Below, in pieces: positions 10,910 through 21,059 of a stretch of 64,000 bases of DNA. Each line of letters begins with the position of its first letter. The first letter of the stretch is position 1. The position numbers and the translations under genes are program-made. The notes beneath the pieces were generated by a model. It saw only the letters and a list, made by a program, of their open reading frames with translations, searched no databases and had not been told where the DNA came from. The stretch is from Arsenophonus sp052174455 (GTDB taxonomy: Bacteria; Pseudomonadota; Gammaproteobacteria; Enterobacterales; Enterobacteriaceae): positions 62,001 through 126,000 of the forward strand of contig JBQMRP010000030.1 of the NCBI GenBank assembly GCA_052174455.1. The letters run 5' to 3'.

Positions 10910-11638
10910 ATGTCTACATTGAAATTATTGCAAGCAAAAGCATCCCTAAATAAGGAAAAAGCGAAAATGCCGCTAAAAAAGCCTAAAATATCCTTGTTAA
11001 AGGTAAAAACTCCATTGGTGATGTCAGAGGTAGAAAGGTTAGTTACGGTTTCGGTGGAGCAGAAGCGTTCTGTTTTAAATCAGATAAAAATAATTAATAA
11101 AACTCAACAAAATGAAAAGGGTAAACCTTATCAATGGCGTTCACAAAATATTTCTAAGCAAAAAATAGAGCAAGTAAGAACACCAAGTAATATTAAACAA
11201 GCGTTGAAGTATGAAAGGACGTCTGAACTTGCCAATAAAATCGCGGTTGAATCTCGAAAGCGTGATCACTGGTCGGCGGAGATTGATCAGTTAAAAGTGC
11301 CAAAATTAATAGAACAACTCGCGTTAAATGCTTATAAAGAAGCGTTAAGTGAAATGAAAATTTGTTTGCATTTACGATCAACACAACGGCATTTGAATAC
11401 TGAACCGGCGCATAAAATATTAACAAAAGCTTTCTGTGAGTTATATGGTAAGTCGATAAAACTAGTTATCATTGAAGATGATAACCCAGCCATCAAGACA
11501 CCTTTAGAATGGCGACAGATAATTTATGAAGAAAAGCTAGCTCAGGCTCGTCAATCCATTTTTGTAGATAAAACGATTCAGATTTTGTGCACGTTATTTG
11601 ATGCGCAGTTAGATGAAGAAAGTATTAGGCCTGTGTAG
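10910..11638 (+). CDS. dnaX: DNA polymerase III tau-specific C-terminal region (DnaX, -1 frame)
   Basis: The -1 frame relative to 9660-10871 encodes the rest of tau: domain IV (DnaB contact) and domain V (alpha polymerase contact). The C-terminus is well conserved: LPKLVEQ-type KVPKLIEQLALNAYKE, CLHLRSTQRHLN, IEDDNPAIKTPLEWRQ, IYEEKLAQARQSI and the terminal LDEESIRPV, all near-identical to E. coli. Conservation up to the last residue argues that it is still translated. The ATG at 10910 is an arbitrary first Met; the frame is open back to the A9 tract at 10857-10865. With one -1 shift the full tau would be about 659 residues (E. coli 643). A separate protein initiated here is less likely, as no good ribosome-binding site is seen. 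Confidence 0.85.
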   Translation: MSTLKLLQAKASLNKEKAKMPLKKPKISLLKVKTPLVMSEVERLVTVSVEQKRSVLNQIKIINKTQQNEKGKPYQWRSQNISKQKIEQVRTPSNIKQALKYERTSELANKIAVESRKRDHWSAEIDQLKVPKLIEQLALNAYKEALSEMKICLHLRSTQRHLNTEPAHKILTKAFCELYGKSIKLVIIEDDNPAIKTPLEWRQIIYEEKLAQARQSIFVDKTIQILCTLFDAQLDEESIRPV

Positions 11639-11713
11639 GCAAATACATGCCTTTAACTGTAATTTTGCAATATTAAAATCTTTCTCTGTAAGAGATTAGA
11701 AAGCGAGAATATT

Positions 11714-12046
11714 ATGTTTGCTAAAGGTAGTGGGCTGGGTAACCTGATGAAACAGGCTCAGCAAATGCAAGAAAAGATGCAGAAAGTACAAGAAGAGATT
11801 GCTAACATGGAGGTTATTGGGGAATCGGGTGCAGGTCTTGTTAAAGTAACCATTAATGGTGCCCATAATTGTCGTCGGATTGAAATCGATCCTAGTTTAA
11901 TAACAGATGATAAAGATATGTTAGAAGATCTTATTGCAGCCTCATTTAATGATGCTGCGCGTCGTATAGAAGAAGCACAAAAAGAAAAAATGACTAATGT
12001 ATCCAATGGGATACAATTACCTCCAGGCTTCAAGATGCCATTTTAA
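11714..12046 (+). CDS. ybaB: Nucleoid-associated protein YbaB/EbfC
   Basis: A small (110-residue) DNA-binding protein of the YbaB/EbfC family, dimeric with a tweezer-like alpha-helical fold, associated with the nucleoid. It is nearly identical to E. coli YbaB (109 residues): KGSGLGNLMKQAQQMQEKMQ, GAGLVKVTINGAHNCRR, EIDPSLI and the C-terminal LPPGFKMPF are all present. It sits directly after dnaX and overlaps the recR remnant (TAATG), the conserved dnaX-ybaB-recR arrangement. Since recR is dead here, YbaB is kept for its own role. The antisense open frame 11758-12033 is a shadow. Confidence 0.95.
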   Translation: MFAKGSGLGNLMKQAQQMQEKMQKVQEEIANMEVIGESGAGLVKVTINGAHNCRRIEIDPSLITDDKDMLEDLIAASFNDAARRIEEAQKEKMTNVSNGIQLPPGFKMPF

Positions 12047-12560
12047 TGGAAACAAGTTTCCTTCTTGAATCTTTAATGAAAGCGCTATTCTATTTTAGAT
12101 GGCATAGTTTCGAAATTATTAATTGTTAGGATTATCGAATATTTACTAAAAAGATCACTGTTCTACTTGTACTAATCTGAGGCCGCCAATAGACTGGTTA
12201 AATATTACTGGTTGAAAGTCTTGCCAATATTTATGCAATCGAATAACTAAGATGGTTTCTGGGCGCTATTTTATTTTAATGACATATTTGTCGCCATTAA
12301 ATGGTATCCGGATCTTAAAGATATAGATCTTAAAAGTTTAGAGGATAAGCTGACAACTGAAATAATATTAGAAATGATCTGGTGACCAACTAGAGAATTA
12401 AAGGAAAAGTAATAGTTAATTATATTACTAGTATATACATACTCAATATGAGGTATTGAGTAAGTCGTATTGCTTAAGGTATGTCTATTGTCAGTAAAGT
12501 TAAAATAGTTGATGGAATAACGTAATAATATTCAATTATTGTCCACCAGAAAATTAATTA
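12046..12560 (+). pseudogene. recR: Recombination protein RecR, decayed
   Basis: Starts with an intact ATG overlapping the ybaB stop (TAATG) and reads METSFLLESLMKAL, like E. coli MQTSPLLTQLMEAL, before the first stop. Later islands include VESLANIYAIE (Toprim region, family VVESPADIYAIE), LSPLNGI and KVIVNYI. Multiple stops and frameshifts follow. RecR loads RecA with RecF/RecO at gaps, so the RecFOR route must be compromised unless RecR is encoded elsewhere. Confidence 0.8.
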
Positions 12561-12673
12561 TTGATAGATCAGTATAATATAAATAAATATATCAATAAAT
12601 TAAAAGCTTTGCTTATTTTTATGAAAATGTTAATGATGTTGATCATAAACCATACTTTTCACAACAACGGTGA

Positions 12674-12700
12674 CTTGAAATTTTTAATTTTTATCCATAT
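12674..12700 (+). promoter_or_regulatory. Putative sigma-32 (heat-shock) promoter of htpG
   Basis: CTTGAA at 12674-12679 is followed after 13 bases by ATCCATAT (12693-12700), a 6-of-8 match to the sigma-32 -10 element CCCCATNT. It lies about 57 bases before the htpG start. htpG is a known heat-shock gene in E. coli. The -35 hexamer is perfect; the -10 is partly eroded. Confidence 0.55.
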
Positions 12701-12756
12701 ATGAATTTCATAACCATTTAACCTAATAAAAATTATTCTAAAATTGAGGCTATTTA

Positions 12757-14631
12757 ATGAGTATGAAAGGACAGGAAACTCTTGGATTTCAATCAGAAGT
12801 AAAAAAGTTATTGCAATTAATGATTAATTCGCTTTATTCCAATAAAGAGATTTTTTTACGTGAGTTAATTTCAAACGCATCTGATGCAGCAGATAAGTTA
12901 CGTTTTAAAGCACTATCACAATCTGATCTTTATGAAAATGACGGTGATTTAAGAGTTAGAATTTCTATTAATAAAGATAGAAAAACTTTAACGATTAGCG
13001 ATAACGGTATTGGTATGACACGTGAAGAGGTTATTAATAATTTGGGTACTATCGCTAAATCTGGTACAAAGGATTTTTTACAGTCTTTAAGCAATGAACA
13101 GGCAAAAGATAGACCATTAATCGGTCAGTTTGGTGTTGGTTTTTATTCAGCTTTTATTGTTGCAGATAAAGTGACAGTGTGCACTCGAGCAGTGGGCGTA
13201 GCTACGAATAAAGGGGTTTTTTGGCAATCTGAAGGTGAAGGTGAATATACTGTTGCTGATATTGAAAAAGCAGAGCGTGGTACTGAAATTACCTTATATT
13301 TACGTGAAGATCAAACCGAATTTTTAGAAAACTGGCGTTTACGTTCGGTAATCAATAAGTATTCAGATCATATTGCCTTACCAATAGAAATTGAAGTCAA
13401 AAATGAAGAAGATGATACTGTTATTTGGGAAAAAATTAATAAAGCTCAGGCGCTATGGACCCATAACAAAAATGATATTACAGTTGAAGAATATAAAGAG
13501 TTTTATAAACATGTTTTTCATGATTATACGGAACCTTTAATATGGAGTCATAATCGGGTAGAAGGTAAACAAGAATATATTAGCCTACTTTATATACCGA
13601 CTAAAGCGCCTTTTGATTTATGGAATCGTGATAATAAACATGGCTTAAAGCTTTATGTTAATCGTGTTTTTATCATGGATGAAGCTGAGCAGTTTATGCC
13701 AAATTACTTACGTTTTGTCCGTGGTTTAGTTGATTCTAATGACTTACCATTAAATGTATCGCGTGAAATCTTACAAGATAATGATATTACCCGTAGTTTG
13801 CGCAATGCATTAACTAAACGCGCATTGCAAATGTTAAAAAAATTAGCTAAATGTGAATCTAAACAATATCAACAATTCTGGCAGGAATTTGGATTAGTGC
13901 TGAAAGAAGGTTCTGCGGAAGATACAGCTAATAAAGAAGTTATTATTAAATTATTACGCTTTGCATCAACGTATAGTGAGAGTAATTTACAGAATGTTTC
14001 TTTAGAAGATTATGTTAATCGAATGATTGAAGGGCAGGAAAAAATTTATTACATTACCGCAGATAGTTATGCCGCTGCAAATAATAGCCCGCATTTAGAG
14101 CTATTTCGTAAAAAGGGAATAGAGGTTTTATTATTATCAGATCGAATTGATGAGTGGATGATTAACTATTTGCCAGAATTTGAAGGCAAATCCTTTCAAT
14201 CTATCAGTAAGACAGATGAGTCATTAGAAAAACTAGCTGATGAAGATAAGAAAAAACAAGAAGAGATAGATAAAAAACTGAATTCTTTTGTTGAGCGAGT
14301 AAAAAAATTATTAGACAAGCGGGTGAAGGAAGTGAAGTTAACACATCGTTTAACAAATACACCGGCAATCGTGACGACTGATGTGAATGATATGAGTACT
14401 CAGATGGCAAAACTTTTTGCTGAGGTGGGTCAATTAGCGCCGGAAGTAAAATATAATTTTGAAATTAATCCTAAGCATCCATTAATTAAAAAAGTAACTG
14501 AGATAACCGATGATGATTTATTTTCTGAGTGGATAGAACTATTCTTAGATCAAGCTTTATTTGTTGAACAAGGTAACCTAGAAGATCCTAATCATTTTGT
14601 TCGTCGTATTAATAAGTTATTTTTGAGCTAA
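12757..14631 (+). CDS. htpG: Chaperone HtpG (Hsp90)
   Basis: A full-length bacterial Hsp90 of 624 residues (E. coli 624), an ATP-driven homodimeric cytosolic chaperone that remodels client proteins with DnaK. The N-terminal GHKL ATPase domain has LISNASDAADKLRF, SDNGIGMT and GQFGVGFYSAF. The middle domain has LYVNRVFIMD, PNYLRFVRG and LPLNVSREILQ. The C-terminal dimerisation domain ends EDPNHFVRRINKLFLS. The chosen ATG has GAGG seven bases upstream; the second Met (codon 3) corresponds to the E. coli start. Two or so residues are shorter or longer at internal loops, but there is no break. It lies between dead recR and adk, as in E. coli without recR/adk changes. A heat-shock promoter is readable upstream. 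Confidence 0.97.
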   Translation: MSMKGQETLGFQSEVKKLLQLMINSLYSNKEIFLRELISNASDAADKLRFKALSQSDLYENDGDLRVRISINKDRKTLTISDNGIGMTREEVINNLGTIAKSGTKDFLQSLSNEQAKDRPLIGQFGVGFYSAFIVADKVTVCTRAVGVATNKGVFWQSEGEGEYTVADIEKAERGTEITLYLREDQTEFLENWRLRSVINKYSDHIALPIEIEVKNEEDDTVIWEKINKAQALWTHNKNDITVEEYKEFYKHVFHDYTEPLIWSHNRVEGKQEYISLLYIPTKAPFDLWNRDNKHGLKLYVNRVFIMDEAEQFMPNYLRFVRGLVDSNDLPLNVSREILQDNDITRSLRNALTKRALQMLKKLAKCESKQYQQFWQEFGLVLKEGSAEDTANKEVIIKLLRFASTYSESNLQNVSLEDYVNRMIEGQEKIYYITADSYAAANNSPHLELFRKKGIEVLLLSDRIDEWMINYLPEFEGKSFQSISKTDESLEKLADEDKKKQEEIDKKLNSFVERVKKLLDKRVKEVKLTHRLTNTPAIVTTDVNDMSTQMAKLFAEVGQLAPEVKYNFEINPKHPLIKKVTEITDDDLFSEWIELFLDQALFVEQGNLEDPNHFVRRINKLFLS

Positions 14632-14654
14632 AAATTAGTTATACTCATTTGTGG

Positions 14655-15930
14655 TATATGGAGTTTCGGAGATGCTTGGCGGCGTATTTTTCTGATTGAT
14701 TTCATGTATAATTTAACAATAGAGATTATCAATATCTTATAAACATTTACACTACATGTGTCTGTGAAAACTGATATTACCTCTTATTTATTACATGAAT
14801 TCATCAATAAGTGATTCAGTTAGCTGATAGGTACCGCTGTTGAGGCGACGCTCGAGGCTATGATGTACTAAGATTCTCAACTCTGTTTTTTCAACGAACA
14901 TTATTTGTCATCTCATGTAATAATTATGTGCTACAATTAACAATACAGACTAGTATGAGTGATCTTGAGATCAAAGTACTTAAAGTCGTGGTGGGGGAGA
15001 TTCCTCGCAGCAGAAACGGAATATCCTTTAAGAGTTCGTTGCTATCGCTTTATTCGAATACTATAAAACCTTTAAGAGGTTACATCTCTATAACTGCGAT
15101 TTGGTGTATATCTTCTAACTACTTATTTCACGAACCCGTATTGGGGTATGCTTTTTGGTGAAAAAGCATATGGTTTTTTCTTCCAAAAAATCTATCAATA
15201 GATTCAAATACCGATGCCTTGAAAATAATAAGCATCGGTATCTGCGTGATTTAAACGATACTCGCTATGTTTATTTCTGTGCCAATAACATATACTGTTT
15301 TGTCAGGCAAGCTGATTTCTTTTGTCTGCTCTTCATTATTCACTTCGTATAGATATGTAATGAGCTCGTTGCGCTCAAAATAGTTACAAAAAGTCAAAAG
15401 CGAACTGTAGTTAAATTTCTCAATGACCGACTAGAGGGTGGCTTAACTATATCTCCTAAGCTTGCTACTGGAGATGCTGTTTTCTTAGTTTTTGGAATAC
15501 AATGATAAAGATATTCTCGAGTACGGAGAACCACCAACACTGTTAGGTACATAAAATAACTCATGTGCTGCCTTCCACTTCAAAAAGGCATGCAACTAAA
15601 AGTTTAAGGTAAGGCTTCTAGAGTTTTGTCTAGCAAAAAGTCGTGATGCCACTAATAAAGTTCTTGATATTTTGTTGGAAAGATTTTATAGAAGTTATTT
15701 CCTTTGCAGTGATAAGAATCTTAAAGAGAGATTAATAAGAACAATTCTAGCATTCTATGCCTTTTTGTCAGCGCATTGGGCGTCAATAAAAATGACGAAT
15801 CTGATTGAATTGACAAGAGAGTTTTGACCTGCTGACTATAGTAGAAAATAACATCTAATTTAAGATTGGAGAACAAATTCACAAAGCATCAGAGTGAAAT
15901 ATATCTTAACTACCATACAGTAGATTTGCT
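14655..15930 (+). mobile_element. IS256-family remnant 2 (left of adk)
   Basis: Plus-oriented dead IS256-type element. The frame 14928-15161 carries SDLEIKVLKVVVGE and FKSSLLSLY, resembling the IS256 N-terminal stretch (DLEIKVPKVR..., F.SSLLPPY). The 5' end resembles the starts of the copies at 23480 and 37450; the 3' end (about 15870-15930) is the one also found, inverted, right of adk. Frames are broken throughout. Confidence 0.6.
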
Positions 15931-16121
15931 AATAACTTTAAATTTATTTAATTAACCGAGTTTTTAATAAAACCATCTTTTTAGTTATTTAAGATGTAGT
16001 TTTTAATAAAAAATAATTTAATTATTCAATGGTTATCTGTTTACTTGAGATATAACTATATCTAATAATAAGATAACTTTTTTTTCAAATTATAAAAATG
16101 AAATAGCAATGGATTTACGCA

Positions 16122-16766
16122 ATGCGTATTATTTTTCTCGGCGCGCCAGGTACAGGTAAGGGGACTCAGGCAGAATTCATTATGACAAAATATGGTATTC
16201 CACAAATTTCTACCGGTAATATGTTACGTACTACTGTAAAGACAAATACAAAATTGGGTCTAAAAATAAAAGAATTGATGGATAATGGTAAGCTTGTTAC
16301 TAATGAATTAGTTATTGCTTTAGTTAAACAACGTATAATACAAAATGATTGTCGAAACGGTTTTTTACTAGATGGATTCCCTCGCACTATCCAACAAGCA
16401 GAGGCAATGAGAGATATGGGCATTGCAGTGGATTATGTATTGGAATTTGATGTACCAGATAAAATTATTCTTGAACGTATTGTTGGTCGTCGAGTTCATA
16501 CATCTTCAGGTCGTGTTTATCATGTTAAATTTAATCCCCCGAAAATAGCAAATAGAGACGATATTACCGGTGAAGAGCTAAGTATTCGTAAAGATGATCA
16601 AGAAGATACGCTTTGCAAACGATTAATTGAGTATCATAACTTAACTGAACCTTTAATTACATATTATCGTCAAGAAGCTGCTACCGGTCATATCAAGTAC
16701 TTTAAATTGAATGGTACCCGTAAGGTTATTGAAATTAGTGAAGAGTTAGTTAATATTTTAGGTTAA
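16122..16766 (+). CDS. adk: Adenylate kinase
   Basis: Catalyses ATP + AMP = 2 ADP in the cytosol, essential for adenine nucleotide balance. 214 residues, the E. coli length. P-loop GAPGTGKGTQ (residues 7-16), NMP-binding region ISTGNMLR, DGFPRT (84-89), VGRRVH at the LID border, YHVKFNPPK in the LID and RKDDQEDT after it. The LID lacks the four zinc-binding cysteines, as in other enterics. The position after htpG is ancestral. It is bracketed by two IS256 remnants whose 3' ends point inward, and an inverted dead copy lies at 24939-25577. The ribosome-binding site is weak (GGA about 10 bases upstream). Confidence 0.97.
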   Translation: MRIIFLGAPGTGKGTQAEFIMTKYGIPQISTGNMLRTTVKTNTKLGLKIKELMDNGKLVTNELVIALVKQRIIQNDCRNGFLLDGFPRTIQQAEAMRDMGIAVDYVLEFDVPDKIILERIVGRRVHTSSGRVYHVKFNPPKIANRDDITGEELSIRKDDQEDTLCKRLIEYHNLTEPLITYYRQEAATGHIKYFKLNGTRKVIEISEELVNILG

Positions 16767-16859
16767 TTATTAGTTGATAAAATAGGCACTTAATTTTAAT
16801 GGCTATTTTATTTAGAGCTAATTAGCGGAAATAAAAATATTTAATAAGTTATGATAAGG

Positions 16860-18270
16860 TTTGAGTTATCACTAAATCTAGTGATATGATGATTATACTA
16901 TGTTTGAATGCTTCGTAAACTTTATTCTCCATCTTTAATTTGAACATTTTACTACCATGATAATAAGGTTAAATCCTCTTATCTTATCTGTTTTTTCTGC
17001 GCAGATGACTAGAGAAGATTGAATACCATTGAAAGGGTTGTTTTTCTCGAACTATAGTGTTTCCTGTGTCAGGTTCATAACCTGACTGTCGCAAAACTCA
17101 ATTCAATTGGATTCGTCGTTCTTATGACAGCAGTGCCCTGATTGGCAGCATAGAATACCAGTCATTCTTCTCAATTTTTCTTCAGATTCTTCATCGATGC
17201 AGGATATTTCCTGAAAGGCTTGCCAGCAAATATTAATGGCTTTATCAGCGACATCAGACCTTTATTAATAGCCAGACCCTCCTTAGATTACCCTTAACTT
17301 TCGGTTTCATGCCTTTAGGGAAAGGTATTGCGGTGCATTAGCTATTTATCTACCCAATAATATTTGTGCTGCATGCTCAGAAAAGTCTTTGCCATTGCAT
17401 TCTAAAAACCAATGGCCTCGTCTCCTATAGAAAATTTGGAGATGCAGTTAAGCTTCGCTCGAAGAGTCCCCTCATACAGAAGTTCAGTTCAGTTCGCTTA
17501 TAACTCTTAATAAGAATTTTCTATCGTAACAGTTTCTTATCATCTATTGGATAGAGGGGTGCCGCTAATAATGAGCAGTAAATAAAAGGGATTAGTTTAC
17601 TTGACAGAACGAGATATTTCCTTTAGCCAAGAAATAAATATAACGCGTATTCCTTAAATTATATAGCCGCTATTGCTAAATATTATTCAGGGATTGTTGT
17701 TTCAGTCTTCTGATGAGTTGGCAGAGAGATCATGTATTTTTATCGAGAAGCAACATTATTTCTTCGTAAAAATCAGCGGTAGATATACCTCGCTGAGTAT
17801 ACGGCTCATGGTAGCAACTTTTCGCCGCTTTTGTATGCTTCAAATAAAACAGCAATGAGCTTTTGAAGGATGTTCCGTTGCTGCTGCGATTTATTGTTCT
17901 TAACCTTACCACTTTAATCTCAAGATCACCAATATCATTATATATGGGGGATTTCGCTGTGGTACATAATTGTTACAGATGACGGCATAATAATGTTTGC
18001 TGATAAAGGAGGTGTTGAGCATATTATCGTAGAATACTGTTGATGGTCCGTCTCAACAGCAGTTCCTATTAGATATCTGCCATTATTACGATGAGTTCAT
18101 GTAAGAGATTAGAGGTAATAACCTGGTTTCGTAGATTGTTTCTAAGTAGAATTTTTCATGGCACATTATCTCTCTGTTGTTAATGTCATCCAAAAAATTA
18201 ATCACCAGGATATACCACCACTACATCATCAGCGAATTCCATATAGCAAAAATGAGAATAATTCTTAGCT
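16860..18270 (-). mobile_element. IS256-family remnant 3 (right of adk)
   Basis: Minus-oriented dead element collinear with remnant 1. The minus frame 17912-17730 reads SFKSSLLFYLKHTKA and ISTADFYEEIMLLLDKN, characteristic of one IS256 transposase subgroup. Near 17090-17130 the TNPIEL.FATVR stretch can be read on the minus strand. It separates adk from pyrG; hemH, which follows adk in E. coli, is absent. Confidence 0.65.
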
Positions 18271-18479
18271 GAATAGATCAAATATATTAGTTAGAATGTT
18301 ATAATAAATCAGCTATTTCTTGAGAAGAAATAGCGTAAGCTAATTCTTTATATTGAAAGATTATTAATGAAAATTAATCTTAATAGGTTTAGGATATTTG
18401 TAGCAAATCTAAGATTAGAATATACTACTTTCCCGTCCTGTTATATTCATCGTCTTTTTACATAAATTTCAGGTTTAGC

Positions 18480-20129
18480 ATGAAAACAAATTATATTTTT
18501 GTAACTGGCGGGGTAGTTTCCTCTCTTGGTAAGGGTATTGCCGCAGCTTCTTTAGCTGCTATACTTGAAGCGCGAGGACTGAATGTTACTATTGTGAAAC
18601 TAGATCCTTATATTAATGTTGATCCAGGTACGATGAGCCCAATTCAACATGGAGAAGTTTTTGTTACCGAAGATGGTGCAGAAACTGATCTTGATCTAGG
18701 TCATTATGAACGTTTTATTCGTACTAAAATGACGCGCTGTAATAATTTTACAACTGGTCGCGTGTACTCTGAAGTATTACGTAAAGAGCGTCGTGGTGAT
18801 TATTTAGGCAAAACCATTCAAGTTATTCCTCATATTACTGATGAGATCAAAAAGCGGATTATTCGTGGCGGAGAAGGACACGATATCGTTTTGGTTGAAG
18901 TTGGTGGAACAGTAGGTGATATTGAATCTTTACCTTTTTTGGAAGCAATTCGCCAATTAGCGGTTGATGTTAATCGTAAACACACTCTTTTTCTGCATCT
19001 TACTTTAGTCCCTTATTTACCTGCTGCAGGTGAAGTTAAAACCAAACCAACTCAACATTCGGTAAAAGAACTTCTTTCTATAGGCATTCAGCCGGACGTG
19101 CTAATTTGCCGTTCAGATCGGGTTATTCAGGTTAATGAACGGGAAAAAATTGCGCTTTTCTGCAATGTACCGGAAAGAGCGGTTATTTCATTAGAAGATG
19201 TTGATTCAATTTATAAAATTCCTGCATTATTAAAATCTCAGCAGTTAGATGATTATATTTGTGAAAAATTTAAACTTGCATGCTCAATTGCTGATTTGTC
19301 TGAATGGGAACAAGTTATTGATGCGGAATCTAATCCGATAGGCAGGGTAACTATTGCCATGGTAGGTAAATATATAGAATTACCTGATGCTTATAAATCG
19401 GTTATTGAAGCGTTAAAACATGGTGGTTTAAAAAACCGTTTAACAGTAAGTATTAAATTGATTGATTCTGAAAATATTGAAGCGCATGGAGCCGAACTCC
19501 TGAAAGGAGTTGATGCTATCCTAGTTCCAGGTGGTTTTGGTGAGCGAGGTGTAGAAGGGAAAATTATTACAGCACGTTATGCACGTGAAAATAATATTCC
19601 TTATTTAGGTATTTGCCTTGGAATGCAGGTTGCTCTGATTGAATATGCCCGTCATGTTGCTAGTATGGAAGGGGCAAACTCAACAGAATTTGCACCAGAT
19701 TGTCCATATCCAGTTATTGCCTTGATTACAGAATGGTCTGATGATAGTGGTAATATTAAAATTAATAATGAGAATAGCGATTTTGGTGGTACCATGCGAG
19801 TAGGTGGTCAATTATGCCATTTAATGAAAGGTACTAAAGTCCATGAGTTGTATAATAGAAACACAATTATTGAACGGCATCGCCATCGTTATGAAGTTAA
19901 TAATATGCTTTTAGCACGTATTGAAGAAGCAGGTTTACGTATTGCAGGACGCTCGGCGGACAATAAATTAGTGGAAATTATTGAGGATCCTAAGCATCCT
20001 TGGTTTGTAGCTTGTCAGTTTCATCCTGAATTTACTTCGACGCCAAGGGATGGTCATCCTTTATTTGCTGGTTTCATTAAAGCTGCAAAGGAGTATCACC
20101 AAGAGCAGATGAAAAGAGATATAAGCTAA
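18480..20129 (+). CDS. pyrG: CTP synthase
   Basis: Makes CTP from UTP, ATP and glutamine; cytosolic, allosterically controlled by GTP. 549 residues (E. coli 545). The synthetase domain begins MKTNYIFVTGGVVSSLGKG with the P-loop, followed by KLDPYINVDPGTMSP and GEVFVTEDGAETDLDLGHYE. The C-terminal class I glutamine amidotransferase domain has the nucleophile Cys in LGICLGMQ (about residue 380) and the His/Glu pair in CQFHPEFTSTP. All catalytic motifs are intact. mazG upstream is missing and eno downstream is a stub, so pyrG probably has its own promoter in 18270-18479; no convincing box was seen. The ribosome-binding site before the ATG is weak (CAGG about 7 bases away). Confidence 0.97.
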   Translation: MKTNYIFVTGGVVSSLGKGIAAASLAAILEARGLNVTIVKLDPYINVDPGTMSPIQHGEVFVTEDGAETDLDLGHYERFIRTKMTRCNNFTTGRVYSEVLRKERRGDYLGKTIQVIPHITDEIKKRIIRGGEGHDIVLVEVGGTVGDIESLPFLEAIRQLAVDVNRKHTLFLHLTLVPYLPAAGEVKTKPTQHSVKELLSIGIQPDVLICRSDRVIQVNEREKIALFCNVPERAVISLEDVDSIYKIPALLKSQQLDDYICEKFKLACSIADLSEWEQVIDAESNPIGRVTIAMVGKYIELPDAYKSVIEALKHGGLKNRLTVSIKLIDSENIEAHGAELLKGVDAILVPGGFGERGVEGKIITARYARENNIPYLGICLGMQVALIEYARHVASMEGANSTEFAPDCPYPVIALITEWSDDSGNIKINNENSDFGGTMRVGGQLCHLMKGTKVHELYNRNTIIERHRHRYEVNNMLLARIEEAGLRIAGRSADNKLVEIIEDPKHPWFVACQFHPEFTSTPRDGHPLFAGFIKAAKEYHQEQMKRDIS

Positions 20130-20180
20130 TGACATTGATTTTTACTATTGGTTGAATATAGCTTATAATGAGGAAATTTA

Positions 20181-20455
20181 ATATCAAAAATAGTTAAAAT
20201 CATTAGGTCTAAAATTATTAATTCCCGTGGTAATCTGACTATTGAACTAGAAATTCGTTTAAAAGGAGGTTTGTTAGTTTTAGTGTTGGTAACATATGAT
20301 GCATAGATCGATTCACGAAAAGTATTAGCGGCTACCTGATGGTGATAAATTACTTTTAGGTAAGGGGCGATTTGAGGCGGTTTGTAGTAGTGAATGGCGC
20401 AATTGCTGATATAATTATCGATCAATATACTAAAATAAGGCTAATATTGATAAAA
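20181..20455 (+). pseudogene. eno: Enolase, 5' stub only
   Basis: Directly downstream of pyrG, its usual place. The expected start ATG is ATA (20181-20183), with AGGA about 7 bases upstream. It reads ISKIVKIIRSKIINSRGN, like E. coli MSKIVKIIGREIIDSRGN, then RLKGGL, and later LLGKGRFEAV (family FLGKGVTKAV) after a frameshift. Similarity ends near residue 85-90 of about 432, where an IS256 remnant begins. The catalytic barrel is entirely missing. Confidence 0.8.
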
Positions 20456-20825
20456 TCGAGTTATTAGTAAATCTAATGTATTAGATGCTATAATGCGCTC
20501 CGATAATGCTTTGTGAATCTATTCTCCATCCTTAAATTAGATGGAGTTTATCACTAGTAAAGAAGTTAATTTACTAGTGTCATTTCCAGCTTTTTCTGAG
20601 TAGATGGGGCAGTTTAAATACCATAAAAAAGTTATTTTTCGAATCATCGAGCTTCGTTCGTGCCCTCACCTGTCGCAAAAATTGATTCAATCCGCATTCG
20701 TCGTTATTATTGTTAACCAGTGCGCTAACAGGAAGTTATAGAAGCTAACAAGCTCTTCTTTATCTTTCTACAGTGATGAAAAAGCTGCAGAATACACTCG
20801 CTCTGAAAATCTTACTAAAAAAGAT
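20456..20825 (-). mobile_element. IS256-family remnant 4 (3' fragment)
   Basis: Minus-oriented fragment equal to the transposase 3' end of the other copies: the CTATTCTCCATCCTTAAATT run near 20520 and the region around 20670-20730 align with 17090-17150 and 63725-63780. It starts where the eno stub stops, so it probably marks the deletion of the eno 3' end. Confidence 0.55.
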
Positions 20826-21059
20826 AACGTGTAGTTTACACAGATGTGAAGAGAGGTGTATAGCTATATTGATTTACGATCTTAATCGTATAATACTGTT
20901 TTATACTCTGCAATATATTAATTTTTTAAAAATTCCATCCAAATATAGTTTGAAACAAATATTCGAAAAAATCATAAATCAAGTAAATCAGAAAGATAAT
21001 AAACGAACTTCGTACGTGTTATACCACCTATTTATTCGAAGAAGTTTATGATTTCCCTA
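20826..21059. other. Unassigned DNA between IS remnants
   Basis: Contains the distal part of a 92-codon open frame (20773-21051) that begins inside the IS256 fragment. Its translation is lysine- and isoleucine-rich, without a recognisable motif, and I do not consider it a gene. Confidence 0.3.
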
